DNA of 64,000 nt, taken from Callaeas wilsoni. Taxonomy: Eukaryota > Chordata > Aves > Passeriformes > Callaeidae. This document shows, one piece after another, positions 63,101 through 64,000 of this stretch. A program made the translations under genes and the position numbers. The DNA lies in contig VWPU01002148.1 in assembly GCA_013398955.1 (NCBI GenBank), forward strand, positions 116,965 to 180,964, in the 5' to 3' direction. Under the pieces are notes generated by a model that saw only the letters and a program-made list of their open reading frames with translations, was not told the DNA's origin and ran no database searches. How positions within the stretch are numbered: the stretch's first letter is position 1; every line of letters starts with the position of its first letter.

Positions 63101-64000
63101 ACCATATCCAACATTTGCAAATGGAATTCTGCGAAGCAAAATTTTTATTGGAACATTCCTGACACATTTACATATGCTTTCACCACACTTTTGCCAGAAA
63201 GAACACCTTACAGAATAGAAAACCTGCCAAAACCATACGCGGTTCAACTCTGGGAATAATTTTTGAAAGTCTGTTCCTTCCTGGATGTGAGCAAAGGTTA
63301 TTATGTGTCTAGAATAGAGACAGTCCAGACAGATGGAGCATCATGGGGGGAGGAGGACTGAACTCAGGATCTGTTTGTTTCCTGAAGAGCCTTTGGTAAT
63401 GAACTTTGTAAAAGAGTTTTTGTGAATCCAAGTAAATTAAATTGCTTTATATAGCACTGGGATAAACAACTTATTGATAATTAGATTTTTTAAAATTGCT
63501 TAAGCAATGAATCTTGGAAACAGAAGAAGCAGGAAAAATTGGATAAAATAATTTAAAAATGCACACCCACCAGTAGGCTGAAAATGAATCCTCTTCCAAA
63601 AAAGAGTTTCTCATTCAAATCATACGAGCAATCCCATCAAAAGTCAGCGGTTTATTATTTTCAGGAACAGAGATCTCTATCTCTCTTTTCAAGCTATGAC
63701 CAGTCTCAGATCACAGAATCATCTATCAAGATCCTCAATAATCCATCTTGTTCCCTGTGTTGTTACTGTCTGTAATGAACAATGTGCCCTAGAAACTATC
63801 ATGTGATCCGAAGACCTCTGAATCTTTAACAGGATGCAGTCTTGTAAGATTTGCAGCCTCTCCTGATAATTTCTGAAAGGGGATATAACACTACAAACAC
63901 ATGCTGAAAATTTGAGCATAAAAGAGAATTCCTTTAACACAGTGGTGTTTTTCCTTGGCATCAGATATATATTACTCAGAAAAAACAACAAACACAAAAA
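60121..64000. other. Gene-free stretch with mild CpG enrichment
   Basis: No exon or RNA gene recognised. About a dozen CpGs lie between 61,866 and 62,085 (for example aagcgaggcgagg and gctcgaccgcc), a mild cluster with no clear promoter motif. A segment at 63,708-63,745 (tcacagaatcatct...caagatcctc) faintly recalls the antisense CR1 tail with a deletion. Open frames up to 148 codons (62,412-62,858) have no recognisable domain. Confidence 0.5.

Noticed and set aside
63708..63745. CR1 tail scrap (tcacagaatcatct...caagatcctc)
   Set aside because: Only two short blocks match, with a gap between them. This is too little to distinguish from coincidence.

Overview
The window looks like nuclear DNA from a bird, most probably a songbird (passerine). 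By eye it is AT-rich and non-coding. The dispersed repeats are avian: two or three antisense CR1 LINE scraps, solo LTRs of avian endogenous retroviruses, and at 59,988-60,120 a tRNA-Ile-headed, CR1-tailed SINE of the kind known from zebra finch as TguSINE1. The SINE is the best evidence for a passerine. Family names come from memory of consensus sequences; no search was run.

I could not identify a single protein-coding exon with confidence. Open frames are short, match no family I know, and have no convincing exon-intron structure. The window is therefore best read as intergenic sequence or the inside of a very large intron. The longest open frames come from a GC-rich minisatellite (39.54-40.24 kb) and a small CpG island (23.04-23.26 kb). 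One 200-codon ATG frame (1,959-2,561) lies in ordinary sequence and is kept only as a low-confidence candidate.

Layout: 0-9 kb, plain AT-rich sequence. 9.25-10.9 kb, a degraded CR1, a duplicated 19-mer and a small CpG cluster. 15.13-15.42 kb, a solo LTR. 17.0-17.3 kb, a second LTR-like unit followed by a 29-bp palindrome. 17.3-22.5 kb, plain sequence with small microsatellites. 22.8-23.3 kb, a GC-rich block with a CpG island that may be a promoter. 27.5-28.07 kb, a well-preserved solo LTR. 28-39.5 kb, no gene. 39.54-40.24 kb, about 21 copies of a 33-bp, 70% GC unit, almost all identical. 40.2-59.9 kb, plain sequence with two MIR-like fossils, a hairpin and a small tandem duplication. 59.99-60.12 kb, the SINE. 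60-64 kb, plain sequence with one mild CpG cluster.

The most unusual object is the 33-bp minisatellite. It is highly uniform, has four CpGs per unit, encodes a hairpin in every unit, and is open in five of six reading frames. I found no new multi-gene system here, and nothing resembling an operon, CRISPR array or viral gene set.
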